A stretch of DNA of 64,000 nucleotides. Source: Malania oleifera. Its lineage: Eukaryota > Streptophyta > Magnoliopsida > Santalales > Ximeniaceae. Under the pieces are notes generated by a model, which saw only the letters and a program-made list of their open reading frames with translations, did no database searches and had not been told where the DNA came from. Position 1 is the first letter of the stretch. Each line of letters opens with the position of its first letter. Positions 10,500-23,219 of this stretch are shown one piece after another. The position numbers and the translations under genes are program-made. The DNA lies in the NCBI RefSeq assembly GCF_029873635.1, contig NC_080418.1:16081388-16145387 (forward strand), in the 5' to 3' direction.

Positions 10500-13400
10500 A
10501 TGGGCGTGCCGAGCGACGACGCCGTGATGATTCAGAGGGGGAGGGTGCCGGAAGAGCCCTGCGTGATCACGGTTAATTGTCCGGACAAGACCGGCCTCGC
10601 GTGCGATATCTGCCGTACAATCCTTGATTTCGGACTTGGCATCACCAAAGGAGGTGATTATTGATAAATGCTGTTTTGCCCTTTCCCTTAACGCGGTTTT
10701 GGTTACTCTTTGTTTATTTATTTATTTTGTAGTTTTATGGATTTTGCTTCTGTGTGATCCCTTGAGGCTTTCTATGCTGTATTCCTGATTATGTCTGGCT
10801 TTGATTTTTGAGCTTATGAAGTTATTCTTCATTTCATTATAGGAACATCCGTGTTTTTCTGTAATTTTGTTTTTTATATTTCTGGTTTTTTCTTTTCAAG
10901 ATTGAGGATGTCGACTCGACGGGAATATGTGATTTTGGTTATGCAGCTGGTTTCAATTTCTATTTTCATCTTCCTTTTGTGATCCTTGTAATTTGGCAGT
11001 AATTGGACTATTGGTTGCTAGTACTTCTGCTCCTTATAAAGATATAACATCTGTTTCTGAGTTTTGAGATTAATGTGCATGACCCATTTTTTTTATTTTT
11101 TGGGTTTATTATGGCAAAAGATTTAGGGGCCTTTTGTCAAATTTAAAAACACGAAAATAGAAATTGAAACTGAAACTGAAAAATGAATATATAGAAATTA
11201 AAAACTGGAAATTGACAGCTATATTCTCAAAAATGAAATAAATTGAATATAGATCAATTAACAATTTTTTAATCCTATCGCAATTCAATCACTTTAAAAT
11301 TTTCATCATCAAGAAGTCAGCGATTTAATGGTACTAATATCGGACCTTATTAAATCAAACATTAGAAATAAATTGAAATCCCAAATAATGAAATATGGTT
11401 TGAATGATGAAAAAAACAACCAAATTGCCAATTAAAAGATACTATAATAAGAAATGGAAATTACTTTATAATTATTTTTTTAAACTCACTCTTTAGTACT
11501 CCAAGACCAAACATGAAGGCTGAAAATGGGGATTTCTATTGGATATTTTTATTAGTTTTTAAAACTTTAAAAATTTTGGAAATGTTTTTATTTTGATTTT
11601 ATTTTAAAGTCACATGTCAATTTTATTTTCTTTTTTTTTCCCCATGAAAAGTTGTGCATACATAGATCTAATTGACAAAAGTGAGATCTGGGTATTAAAA
11701 TACTGTCATTATAAGTAAAAATCAGAAAATCTCTAGTTTTAGTACCTTTTGTGGCAACATTGTTGTGAATGTAAAACATATCAGTGAAAACGAATTGAGG
11801 GAAGTGAGTTAGAGTAAGCAGAGAAAGCTGAGAGAGTTGAGAGACTTTTGAGTACACCTATTTATGCACAAAGGAGGATTAATCACTCAAGAATAACTGC
11901 CACAATCATTCTTGAATTTTGCTCCTGATTTTATGGAGAACCATCTGCAGGCGATTAATGAAATAGAAGAAAACTGCCACCTAAAAAGAATAACTCTTGC
12001 TTTAATTAGGGTACAGACCCATCACACATATGGATACGGAAAGAGAAATTGAAAACTAGTAGCATAGACAAACGCTAGTTGTTCTTTGTATTGCAATGAT
12101 ACCAAACCACTGCTCATGAGATGGGGCTGTGGAAGAACATCAAGAGGGATTGGGTAGCATTTTACTCTGGAATTGCATTTAAAGTTGGGGGATGTAGGGA
12201 TATAGTTCAGTTATGGCAGGATGTGTGGTGGTAAAACTGCTTTGAAGACCATTTTTCTGGGCTCTTTAGGCTGCCCACTGACCCTTGTGATGGAGTGAAT
12301 TATCAGCCACAACAGAGGAGGGTGGGGTGGGGTGGGGTGGGGTTAGGCCACTGTTGGTGGAGTTGGTGGGGGGTTGCAGGTAAGAGTTGGTCAGGTGAGA
12401 TTTAGGCTTAGAAGAAATCTAAGTAATTGAGAATGGGGGGAATGCCTCATTTTAGGGAACCTTCTTAACAACAGCGGGGTTAAACCCTTGAAAAAAGGGG
12501 AGAGAACAGAGTAGGATGGCCTCTGATATTGCATTTATATCATACTATTACAGTTTGCTACCTGAATGAGGGGTGGGCAGCTGGGTTTGCGGACTTCTCT
12601 TGGAAAGCAATTTGGGAAGAAAAGGTATACTCAAAAGGTTGCTGTTAAAGCTTGATATACATTGTTGGTTCACAACCTATTAGAATTGTTAATTTTGTTA
12701 TTAATCTGTTAATTAGTTTAGTTGTTAATTTGTTAGTTATTATTTCAGTTGTATTTTTCATTTCATATACTAGTATAAATATTACTGTAAAGATAACTTT
12801 AATTCTGGAATAATACAGATTATTTATTTTAACATGGTATCAGAGCATTTTCCTTCCGCTCTCTCTCTCTCTCTCAGTTTTAGAGTTCTTCCGCTATTCC
12901 CTGCGAAGAGTTCATCTTGCGATCTCGCCTCTCAGAGCACTCTTCTCAGAGCACTCTTCGCTCTACTCTGCCGCTCTCTCAATCTCAACAGGCTTTGCGA
13001 TCTCTTCTCGCTGCAATCCCTCGCGTTTGCCATGTCCGCAGCTCCAGATTCCGTCAATGTCGTTGCCACCGGCAGTGATGACTTCAAGTTCAGCTTCTAG
13101 CATTTGAAGAGCAAGTAAATCGTTCTTGCAATCAAGATTCATGGGTTCCCATTCACGATCAAGATCACTCCTCATGTTGAAGCCCTTGAAGCTTCTTGAT
13201 GATGCCTCTGAAACCAGGTTCTTGGAACCCCTCACCGTTCTTGTGTTGGGCAGTAACCACGGCTTTGTTGCAGACATTCGCCTCTGAAACCGAGTTATCG
13301 AAACCATAGTTCACCCAGAGTCGTGGATTCCTTACTGCTTTGTTGCTCTGGAGGTGCCGAAGAGTCGGATGGGCGAGGCGTTCTGTATTTTGCGAGATTT

Positions 13401-16400
13401 GAAATTGCCTATCTCAACGATTTTCTATTCTTGTTTTCTTTGTTTGGGCATTTCTCATTTCGTTTTCGCTTCTTTGGTTTCTTCTTTCCCCTGTTGGTGA
13501 TTGCGTCGCTTCCCTTCCTCGGATTTTCTGCTTTTCTGATTCTTGCTTCCGCATATATTTTTTTTTTCTTTTCATTCTCCCATATTCTGCTCTAGAATTT
13601 TGGGAATTTTCTGCTCTAAACTTCTGCTCTGGAATTTTATGCTTTGGAATTTTATGCTCTGCAATGCTGCATATCCTACTCTAAAATTCTGCACTGGAAT
13701 GCTGCATATCCTACTCTAAAATTCTGCTATGGAATGCTACATATCCTACTTTAAAATTCTACTTTGGAATTTTCTTCATTTCTTTCTTCAAGTTTTTATT
13801 ACTTGGAAAATTGCTGATGATTCTTTCTCCCATATTCTGCTCTGGAATTTTGGGAATTTTCTGTTCTAAAATTCTGTTCTGAATGTTTTTTTCTCCCATA
13901 TTCTGCTCTGGAATTTTTGGGAATATTGTTTAGTATGGTTTCATTTCCTGTGTGTGCTCCAAGTGTTCGAAAGAATGACACAAAGGAGCTGGTGATTCAC
14001 AATGCTCCGGCAATTGGAACAAGATCAAGACCTGTCTCGCGGTTTGCGTCAAGCTCGGTTAGGAGTATGTCACCGTTGATTAGTTCTTCGCCGCCCGAAT
14101 TTCGCCTCTTCAGTTTGGGTGTTGCAAGCCTCCATCAGTTTGTAGATATACTTTCGTGAACCCAATTACAAGGGTGAATCCAGTGAACCAAGCATCGGCT
14201 TCTTGGTCTTGTTCAGGTTTTTCTTTGAAGTTTGGATGGAATTTTGTTTTATCTCTGATTGTTGAGCAGGGATGTTGTTTGTTGCTATTAGTTTAAAAAA
14301 AAAAAAAAAAAGGTGGCAGTTGGAATTCTGGAACAGGTCTTCAGGAAATCCCTTCCATATCTGCTGTTCCATTATCTCAATTGAAGTTGATTCCTGTGAT
14401 TGCCGGTTAGGAGCTTTGCACTTCAAAGTGACTTCGCAGCTCTCCACTCTATCTCTGGTTTGATCTGCTAGTCTGTGTCGTCGTCTCCGTCTTGTCTCCG
14501 GCTCACTTGTATTGGGTCTGATCTGCTGGTCAGCCATTCCCGGCTATGCCGTGTTTCATCACTCCTTCGTAGAGACAATTGATCTCTTGGAGTTTCTTGA
14601 TTTTGAAGGAAATTTTTACAGATTTTTCCTTCGTTTTGGGCCATATTTTTGGTCTTCACCTCGCAGCAATTTTCGTCATCGCTGGCACGTCTCACCTGCT
14701 TTATGCATTGGCATCTTCTCCTACGGATCGTCTCCGTCGCTGCCGTTGCCTTCTCTGCTGCTATCATGCTTCACATTAATGGAGTTTTTTTTTTTTTTTT
14801 TCATCATCTTTTTACTGCAAGATGGTGATGTGAAATCTTTATTGTTTTTTGGGTGTAAAGAGACAGACAGTCATCTACTTCTTCATTGCAATTGGATGAA
14901 GACTGGAGCATGATTAATTTTATGACTTGGAATCATGTGGGTGATGGTTAAGGAGGTGGTCCAAGAAATTGAAATGCAGGAAAAGAGATGAGATTTTCTG
15001 GGATTCAATCCATCTTTCTCTTTCCTGGCTGGTTTGGATAGGGAGGAAGAAGAGCATTTCTAGGAAATGAGTCATCTTTGGATAATATTGAGAGTAGATG
15101 GACTTCTGTGTTAGAATTTTTGGACAAATGGTGCTTTTTGTGATAGCCCTATCAATTTATTCAGTTTGATGTGTTTGAACTCAGATTATGATCTTTGTAT
15201 ATTGGTGTCTCCAGCTTGGAGACCTTCTCTAATATATTTTTTCGTACTTAAAAAGAAAATTGTGGTTCTTGATCAAATTTAATTATCCACAAGTGGCTGT
15301 AGTTGTTAAATAATAAAAATATCCTGAATTTAAAATTTTTATTCTCATTTACTCTGTCCCATGCCTTGGCTTATATGCTTCTCTCTTCTGGAAACTTTTC
15401 TTCTTGTAGATATCTCAACTGATGGAAAATGGTGCTACATTGTACTATGGGTGGTTCCTCGTTTGGGCTCGCTTATCGTCAGATGGACAAATTTGAAAAA
15501 CCGTCTCTTATCTGTTTGTCCATCATGTTTGATTTCATATTTCTTTGACCAGCCAGCTACATGCTCCACTTCTTCATCAGTTTATCTGTTGAAGTTTTTT
15601 TGCCTTGATCGAAAAGGACTGTTACATGGTAATAGCAAGTGTGTTAATATATACTGTTCTTCATTTGGGTTCTGTGTGTAGCTATATGTCGTTCTAATTA
15701 ATATGATTGCATATTTTCGTTAGATGTTACACAAGTCCTTTGTGAGCTTGAGCTTACAATTCAAAGGGTGAAAGTGATGACTACTCCAGATGGCAGAGTC
15801 CTGGACCTCTTCTTTATAACAGATAATATGTGAGGGTCTCTTTTTTGGGGTTCTTTTGATTTTTGGATGTGAAAATATTCAATGCTTGTGAATGCACCTC
15901 GTGCTGTACAGCATTCTATGCCATACTGAACATGTGATAAGTAGTCCTTTTTGGCAATGTGAAATAACTTTTCATGCAGGTTCATGTGGCTTGCTTGGGA
16001 TGACTTGTAAGAGTAACTGACTGTTGACCCAAATAATTTTTTTTTTCTAAATTTCTATGATAAAGTTAGCTATTTGATTCATTAGTAACATACGCCATCC
16101 GAATCACCTGTTAATGAATAGCATCTATTTCCTATATATTTCTTTAGCTGAGGGCTAACTTGCCGCATCTGGGATATATTTGTTGTTTTATTTGGTTTAC
16201 CATTATAAGTATTTTTGTTCACAAATATAAACATATATATTATTTAAGATATTAATATGGAACATAATGTGCATATTAATCTTTTTCTTATTAGGAAAAA
16301 AAAGAAAAAAAATGTATTTTCTCATGTGCTTGTGGTTATTTAATTCTTCATGGACCTATCTTTGATTTTTATTATTTTTCTGCTTGAAGTGTGCATTGGT

Positions 16401-18509
16401 GCTTCCCAATTGTGCTCACACTGAAAATCCTTTCGTTTCCTGAAAGATTAACATCCAGCAATGAGTGAAACACTTGAGATAGCAATACCGTGGAGGAGGA
16501 TGGACAGAAATTGGCTAGACCTAGATTTCAGTCTATTTGTTTGAGGCACTGTTTATGCTTGCCATTCATAAACAGTCACCCGTTTCTTTTTTAAGATGAC
16601 TGTTAAGGTTGGAAGTCTACCAGTTATTAATCTCCATTATCTGGCACTTTGTTTCAGGGAGCTTCTACACACAAAAGATAGACAAGATGAAGTATTTGAA
16701 CAGCTGCATGCTGTTTTAGGCGAATCATGTATCAGCTGTGAACTTCAGTTGGCAGGCCCTGAGTATGAAAATCTTCATGGTATCTCCTCTCTGTCTCCAG
16801 AAACTGCTGAAGAACTGTTTAGATGTGAGATGTCAGATAGGGAAATCTGGTCACAAGCGCTTAGCCCCGACTTGGTGAAATTGAAGAAAGCTAATGTAAC
16901 AGTAGACAATACATTAAGCCCAGCTCATACGTTGCTTCAGATACACTGCCCTGATCACAAGGGTCTCCTTTATGACATTCTACGAACTTTAAAAGACTGC
17001 AATATTCAGGTACTGACTGGTATGCTGATGGGTTTGGCATGCAACTTTCTAATTAGAATCTAGGTACACTTGGCATGATCTTGGTCAATCTACATTGGAT
17101 TTAAGCTGTCTTCTTGAGAATGGTCACTTACTCTGAACTGTCATGCTTTGTTAACGTGGCCTAGATTCTCAAATCCTGGTAAGGGTAGAATAATGGTGGA
17201 AGTGTCACCACCTCTGTAAAAGAGGTAACCTATTTATTAAAATTCAACCATCTGCAGACCTATTCAGTGATTGGTAGTTCGCAACTATTCAGGTTGCAGA
17301 TCTGTGTGGATTAATAATTAATCTCTAGAATCATTCTCTGCCCATCAATACAGACAATTTAGGTCAATTAAGTGGTCTGGTTTGGTTAGGTTATGCACTG
17401 TAGCATCAACCACAAACAGTGAACAAACTTCTTCATTTTGTTTCTATAGGCCAATGGATTGCCCGTCTGCTAGAGATTTCTCCAGAGTAACACTCACAGA
17501 AGAGATTCCAATTAATAAAATGTCTTCCAATAAATTTGGTCAACCTTAAGGTCTGACTTACTCTATGGCTAGATCAAAAATTTAAAATTTCACATTTCCT
17601 CTGCATTTTAATTCTAAATTGCATGCATGCTTATTAAGCTCTCATAAACAGTTTTATGTTTTATAATATTGTTGTTTTTTGTGTTTTCCTTTTATTTAGA
17701 TAGCTTATGGTCGATTTTTACCAAATGCCAAAGGTTATCGTGATCTAGATCTATTTATCCAGCAGAAGGATGGCAAAAAGATGGTGGATCCAGAGAAGCA
17801 AAGCGGATTGTGTTCCCGTTTGAAAGTGGAAATGCTTCATCCATTGCGCGTTATTATTGCAAATCGTGGGCCGGATACTGAATTGTTGGTTGCCAACCCA
17901 GTAGAGCTATCCGGAAAGGGAAGACCGCGAGTTTTCTATGATGTCACTCTTGCTTTAAAAATTCTTGGGATCTGCATTTTCTCGGTAAGAAAACAGGACA
18001 TTAGATAGGAAATGATTTGTAATTAATGTGAATTCACTATATTGATTATTGAAGCAAATGATAATGGTCTTGGCCCACAAGGATTTAGGGTTCAACTTTT
18101 TGAGGCACCTTTTATGAAACAAACTGTAATGATGAGACAATACATCATTGGAGTTGGGCTGAGATGGTGAAACCGGAACTGGAATTATGTTGGTGCTAGA
18201 TTGACTCATGAATTTGAAAAAAATTCCAAGTGATGAAACCCCGAGTGGTCTTGAATTCCTTTCTACACAATTAAAACAAATATCTTGAATCACTTCCCTA
18301 TTGTCAAATTTTAAGTTGAATGCTCAAAAGTACTTGCAAAATTTTTGTCTCTTGGCTTGCAGGCTGAAATAGGAAGGCATTCAATGTTGGATCGTGAATC
18401 GGAAGTCTACAGGTTTCTTTTGGAAGAGAATCATGAATTTCAGATGTCGAATGTTGTAGCTAAAAATCAGATTGTAGATAGAGTCAGAAGATCATTGATG
18501 GGCTGGTGA
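10500..18509 (+). CDS. ACR9: ACT domain-repeat protein, ACR9-like (six exons)
   Basis: I read exons 10500-10653, 15410-15628, 15724-15829, 16658-17009, 17700-17984 and 18363-18509. Every junction is GT..AG and the phase is kept throughout, giving 420 residues. ACT-type blocks are visible at about 20-100 (ITVNCPDKTGL), 109-190 (LLKFFCLDRKGLLHD), 249-330 (LLQIHCPDHKGLLYD) and a diverged one at 333-415 (LRVIIANRGPDTELLVANP). The C-terminus is VRRSLMGW. From memory of the family, order and wording fit Arabidopsis ACR9 (about 411 aa) better than ACR10. ACT domains bind amino acids or other small ligands; plant ACR proteins are non-enzymatic and thought to be regulators or sensors. The first intron is unusually long (4.75 kb) and filled with transposons. 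The start follows the CT-rich leader and gives the family's MG.PSDD opening. Confidence 0.93.
12118..12660 (+). mobile_element. LINE fragment, left part (reverse transcriptase C-terminal region)
   Basis: Within intron 1 of the ACR9-like gene. The conceptual sequence GLWKNIKRDWVAFYSGI...VQLWQDVWW at 12124-12230 is the motif downstream of plant LINE reverse transcriptase. FSWKAIWEEKV near 12590-12625 is the start of the zinc-binding zf-RVT segment. Several stops and shifts show decay. The sequence is cut at 12662 by an LTR element and resumes near 14820, same orientation. Confidence 0.7.
12324..12346 (+). other. G-rich tract with four or more G-runs
   Basis: Repeated GGGGT units, GGGTGGGGTGGGG and onward, give at least four runs of three or more G with one-base loops. 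That is the textbook pattern for a G-quadruplex on the plus strand, which is also the transcribed RNA sense of this intron. It is embedded in the decayed LINE, so it may be chance expansion. Confidence 0.55.
12663..14815 (+). mobile_element. LTR element with short LTR, non-coding (inserted in a LINE)
   Basis: A short LTR of about 172 bp, 12663-12834, runs TGTTGG to TTAACA. It is followed directly by the primer-binding site TGGTATCAGAGC at 12835-12846. The inside is CT-rich at first and then a minisatellite, with no polymerase or integrase domains. No second LTR was recognised near the right side, so the right limit is set by where LINE homology resumes. It could be a non-autonomous (TRIM or LARD-like) element or a truncated Copia copy. 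Either way it is broken. Confidence 0.6.
13575..13925 (+). repeat. Minisatellite, ATTCTGCTCTGGAATTTT-type units
   Basis: Irregular tandem copies of a unit built on TTCTGCTCTGGAATTTT and GCTGCATATCCTACTCTAAA occur about a dozen times, with an interruption near 13780-13830. It lies inside the LTR element of the ACR9-like intron. Confidence 0.75.
14820..15265 (+). mobile_element. LINE fragment, right part and 3' tail
   Basis: FFGCKETDSHLLLHCNWM near 14850-14895 is the zf-RVT knuckle (C..C...H..L.HC) that normally follows the part found at 12590-12625. Typical plant LINE C-terminal wording follows (KEVVQEIE, ESSLDNIESRW, SVLEFLDKW). The CTAATATATTTTTTCGTACTTAAAAAGAAAA-like tail at 15229-15260 resembles the usual 3' end of plant LINEs. 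Together with 12118-12660 it frames the LTR insertion. Confidence 0.68.
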
Positions 18510-18760
18510 ACCAATCCATTTGCTTTATAAGCTTCAAGAATCTCTCTTTCGAGTGAATAGGGCTCAAAGAAAACTTTGAATCCTATGCGCGGGGCATCAA
18601 TATCTGTTTATGGTTCGAATTCTCAAATCTGCTATGATGTGTAATTAGGTGCTGAGATTTCAATTTGTAAATTTCATTTAGAACACGAACGCCATGTTTT
18701 CCATTTCCAGAGGTGCATTAATTCAGTATATTGCTAGATTTACTCATCAAATAGGATGCA
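18510..18760 (+). other. 3' UTR and downstream flank of the ACR9-like gene
   Basis: The sequence after the stop codon is AT-rich with no ORF of note. AATTTCATTT and similar stretches could serve as plant polyadenylation signals, but no site stands out. Confidence 0.4.
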
Positions 18761-19159
18761 GCTATTATGGTGGTGTGCAAATGAACAAGAGGATTTAACT
18801 GCGGAAATGAGTAGTTGGATTTGTTTTGGAGAACCTAGAGAGGGCTTGATGGCAAAGCAATTCAGCAATAGTGTTAGATTGGTTTTCTTCTTTGTACGTT
18901 TGGTTCGTGGCCATTCCCACCTGGCAATGGAATGGCATTGGCAGAAAATTAAATTTATCGCTTGATTAGATTTATATTTTTTATTTAAAATTTTATTTAA
19001 TTTCTTTTCTATTTCAACAGTAGGAGGGAAAGATACGAGTCTTAGAAAGCCTAATGTGTAAATGAGTTAAAGGGTGCATGTTGCTCCACATTCTTCCCAA
19101 AGCATGCATTTCCTAGTAACTCTTTAATCCAAACCTTTTAGGCTTAGTTTGAACTATTT

Positions 19160-19358
19160 TGTAAGAAAAAAAAAAGACAGTTTGGTGCACAAAGCTCTTG
19201 TATATGTAGGGTTGGGGGAAGGAGCGGACCATAATGAGTTTGTAGTACGCAATCTTATCTTATATTTTTGTAAGAGATTTTCATGCCTTGAACCCATGAC
19301 CTGTAGTAGGTCATATAGCAACAACTTTATCGTTGCGCTTAAGCTCTCTTTCTAAAAA
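19160..19358 (-). mobile_element. tRNA-derived SINE (Au-SINE-like), minus strand
   Basis: The minus strand reads CAACGATAAAGTTGTTGC, then ATGGGTTCAAGGC (RNA polymerase III B-box-like), then GGTCCGCTCCTTCCCCCA, then GAGCTTTGTGCACC, and ends in a run of T on the sense side (A-run at 19167-19176 on the plus strand). This order matches the widespread angiosperm Au-type SINE. Divergence is clear. I could not define a target duplication with confidence. Confidence 0.7.
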
Positions 19359-19359
19359 A

Positions 19360-21005
19360 TAATTTGTGACTAAAACTTGTTTAAAATATTGTTGTTTAGC
19401 CTTAAAATTAAATTTAATTTGAATATTTAGAAAATAAATTAAATTAAATAATTTATTAAAAATGAGGTAAAAGATTTTATTTTATTTTTTTAAAATTTGA
19501 TAAAAAGACACTGATCTATCTTCTATGAGGTTTTACAATATCATGGGCTTCTTTTAAGATTTTAAAATCTTACAGATTTATTTTGATATTTGATATTTGG
19601 GATATTTGTATTTTTTAAAATTTAATCTTTTTTTATTATAAAAATACAAGGATTTAATGTCTGTTTGGTTAACCTGAGAGAAGGTTTGTGAAACTCTTGA
19701 AATTTCAGAAGAGTTTCTTAGAATTTTCAAAATTTTAAATGAGGTAAGTGTCTTTTTTAATTAAATGCTAGAAGAAGTCCGTGTCTTTTGTACAAGAAAG
19801 CTTGTTCTTAACTTTGAATAGTGTCAAATTTATCATATTTTTTAATATAAAATTATTTTAAATTTTTATTAAGTCAACAAAAATTTAAATTTGAGATTGG
19901 AAATCCATGCTAATGGAAAATCTAATCTCATGCTCCATGGAAGAATATGGTAAGAGATGTAAGATGCCAAAAAAGTAGCCAGCCAAAAAAACAAAAAGTG
20001 GAATTAAATAAATACGATAAAAGGGCTACCAGACCCATTAAAATAATGCGAATCGCATTATTATAATCCATTTTTCTCATTTGCATGTGGGTCCAAATGT
20101 TAAAATAAACTTTTTTCATATAAAATAAACTCTTTTTGTAGATGGATGCTAAGTATAATACAAAAATATTCTATGAATATGAAACAAATTGTAATTTGTG
20201 TGACAATCAAGAATCTAATTTATTAAAATCCAATCCGTGTGACACTCAAGGAAATAAATTTAAATATTTATGACAATTAAGGAATTTACTTCTTATAATC
20301 CACTAATGACAGACTCTCATGATGTTTTACAAAACATAAATTTAAATATATTACTTCATCATAAATTTGATCCATTCTCAATAGTGGAGTTCAGACTTTT
20401 TTGAAAAATTATATAAATTTTCAAATATTTGAAGGCAAATCGCCACTAGTGATTGGGTTTTCACTTTTTTGAGAATAAGATTACAAAATTTTCTAAATAT
20501 TTGAATAGCGTATCAAATCATGTGTAATAATTACAAAACATAGTAAAATAGTCAACCTTCTAGAATTTTACTCAACAAAATACAATTCCATGACGAGCTG
20601 GATCATTTCACCGAATCTCAAATATATATATATATATATATGAAAATTATGCTATAATTTAAGTATTCTCCGAGAATAAAGGTGAAACATAAGAAAAAGA
20701 CTTGAGTTGTCTACTAAACAAAAATATATATATAATATAATAATTTTAATATTTAAAATTTTACATAATCATTACATTATTTTTTTACTTTATTATATTT
20801 CAATTTTGTTTCATTTATTTTATTCCCAACCAATTGTATTTTGCAAACCAAACATGACACTAGAATTAGCTGCTACCTTAAAATTTGGTAATGCACTATT
20901 TTTCTATAATTAAAATTCTAATAATAGTCAAATATCTTTGTTTATATTTATTGTTATGCAAAACATAGGGTATTTGAAATATTATAAGGTAAATAAACTA
21001 TAACT
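19360..21005. other. AT-rich intergenic sequence, no gene seen
   Basis: Only A/T-rich sequence, short ORFs and a TA microsatellite near 20621-20641. No splice-linked coding blocks were recognised on either strand. Confidence 0.5.
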
Positions 21006-21007
21006 AT

Positions 21008-21545
21008 AACTAGGGGTGAGCATAATTCAGTTTTAACCAAATTAATCGACCGAATTCGGTCGGTTTGATTCGGTTAATTTGTAGCTCGGTTCGGTTCAGT
21101 TTCAGAATGAGGTAAATTTGGATATTTGATTTTCAGTTCGGTTATCAGAAAAATATAATTTAGTTAACCGAATTACCTAAATTTTAATTAATTAATAATT
21201 AAATATAAATTATTAAATTATATGATTTTATGCTAGGGTTCCAAACTTCCAATGTTCCATTCCAAGATTCCCTTCCCATTCGGCCATTCCCATTTTGGCA
21301 TACAAATTATATATTCATATTTTTTTTTCTATAATTAATTTTAATATTATTCGGTTAAATTCGGTTAATCGAATTACTCGACAATTTGGTTCGGTCGGGT
21401 ATGGTTTAGTTAAAGAGCTCAATTCGATCGGTTTTGTTATGGGATGGGGTTAATCGAAAAAAAAAAATTGGTTAATTTAATTAATTAACCAAATTGGCCG
21501 AACTAACCGATTGCATACAAAAATAACAATAATAAAAAAAAAAAA
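21008..21545. repeat. GGTTCGGTT-rich foldback-type repeat
   Basis: It starts TAGGGGTGAGCATAATTCAG and continues with many copies of TTCGGTT and its complement AACCGAA (near 21045-21115, 21350-21435 and 21485-21515). This is a common plant repeat pattern in which the two halves are complementary. It ends in a poly-A run near 21533-21552. Class is uncertain (MITE-like). Confidence 0.55.
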
Positions 21546-22169
21546 AAAAAAAGCTATAAGAAAAAGTTCATGATTTGTTTGATACACAAAAAATAAATAT
21601 TTATAATTTTACGTATTAATTATTTAATTTTGATTTTATTATATTCCTGTTATGAAAAATATGGATGTCACCCCATCTTCCACCACTTTGGTTTTTCTAT
21701 CCCAATAAATGTCTTGTTATCCATAATGTCCTATAAAAGTACACCCTACCCCTCATATTTGTATACACACATTGCATGCTTGTATACACCCTTGCATGCT
21801 TAAAGTAATTAGGGTATATAGAAAGAAGATGAGAGGTAAAGAGAAGAGAAATATCTTGTACAAGGCTGGAGATATTTTGTTCAATAGTCGGTTCCAAATC
21901 ATCTTATAATTCCTACTGAGATAGTGAAGTTTTTTATCCCATCTGCCCGTGGAGTAGGCATAGGTGAACCATGTAAATTTATGTCTCATCTCTATTTATT
22001 TTCCTGCATCTTTAATAATATGTTATCAGTACAAGACTATAACCAACTGAGTTATTTTTTTAATTTTTATTGAATTTATTTATTTCTTGTAAGTTTTACT
22101 CCACGAGAATATAATATTCTTCAGAAGAGAATATGTCTTTTAAAGTTTAAAGAATACCAATCTTTAGAA

Positions 22170-22520
22170 CAAATGGTAAGATAGTCCTCCTAAAGAGGCT
22201 ATATATTTAAATTTCCCGAAGAGATAGTCCTCCTAAAGAGGCAATATATTTAAATTTCTCGTCTACATATTTAGTCTCCCAAAGAAATAGACCTCCTAAA
22301 GAGACAATATATTTAAATCTTTCGTCTATATATTTAATATCCCGAAGAGAGAGACCTCCGGAAGAAGCTATACATATATCTAATCTTCATAGAAGATGAT
22401 AACTATTTACTTCTTGAAGATTGTATATTTTTAACCTCCCGAAGAGATGTTCAAATCGACCTCATGAAGAGGTAAAATGTTTATCCTTCAGATGAGGTAG
22501 TATATTAAACCTCTGGAAGA
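22170..22520 (+). repeat. Tandem repeats in the Copia leader
   Basis: About six imperfect copies of a 55-60 bp unit containing CCTCCTAAAGAGG..ATATATTTAAAT and CCCGAAGAGATAG lie between the 5' LTR and the gag start of the 21648-25124 element. Confidence 0.7.
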
Positions 22521-23219
22521 GAAGGTAAATATTGCCCAATTTAATATTATAAATTCGAATCATACTCCTGAAGTGTACAAATTGAGAAAAATAAAATAAT
22601 GTTCCTGAACAAACATACTTATATACCCGAGAAGGGTGAAAATAATATTATATTATTATCTTAGTTTTACTTCAATGTTTACATTTTAGTTTCTAAATTG
22701 TCTTATTATTGTTAATTTATTCAGATGTCGAACTTAAGTAAAATTGAATTTGTTACCCTTGATATCAAAATCAACAATTATTTATCATGAATTCTTGATA
22801 TTAATATCCATTTAAATGCAATGAACTTAGGAAATACTATTTTAAATAGAAATACCGCATCCCTGCAGGATCGCGTAAAAACAAACAAAGAACAAGTGAG
22901 AGTATAAGCTTTGAATGAAGAAAATAAATGCCCAAAGATTAAAGGGCTCTCTTTCAAAATGACTTTTCAAAGATATGTAAAATAGAGAGGAAGTATGAGT
23001 AGTATACTTCGAAAAAAATTGAAAGAATTTGACCAAAATGAATATAAAAATTTAAGAAAAATTTCTTAATGATTTTGCTATTTAGCTAACTAATTAAGAC
23101 AAATGAAGGAATATATATAGACTTGGGGAAAAGTATGACTGTTGGGGACACGGAGGTCATTTTGGAGAAAGATTAATGATGTTTAGTTTAAAGATAACCT
23201 CGTTTACTGCAGTAAAAAA

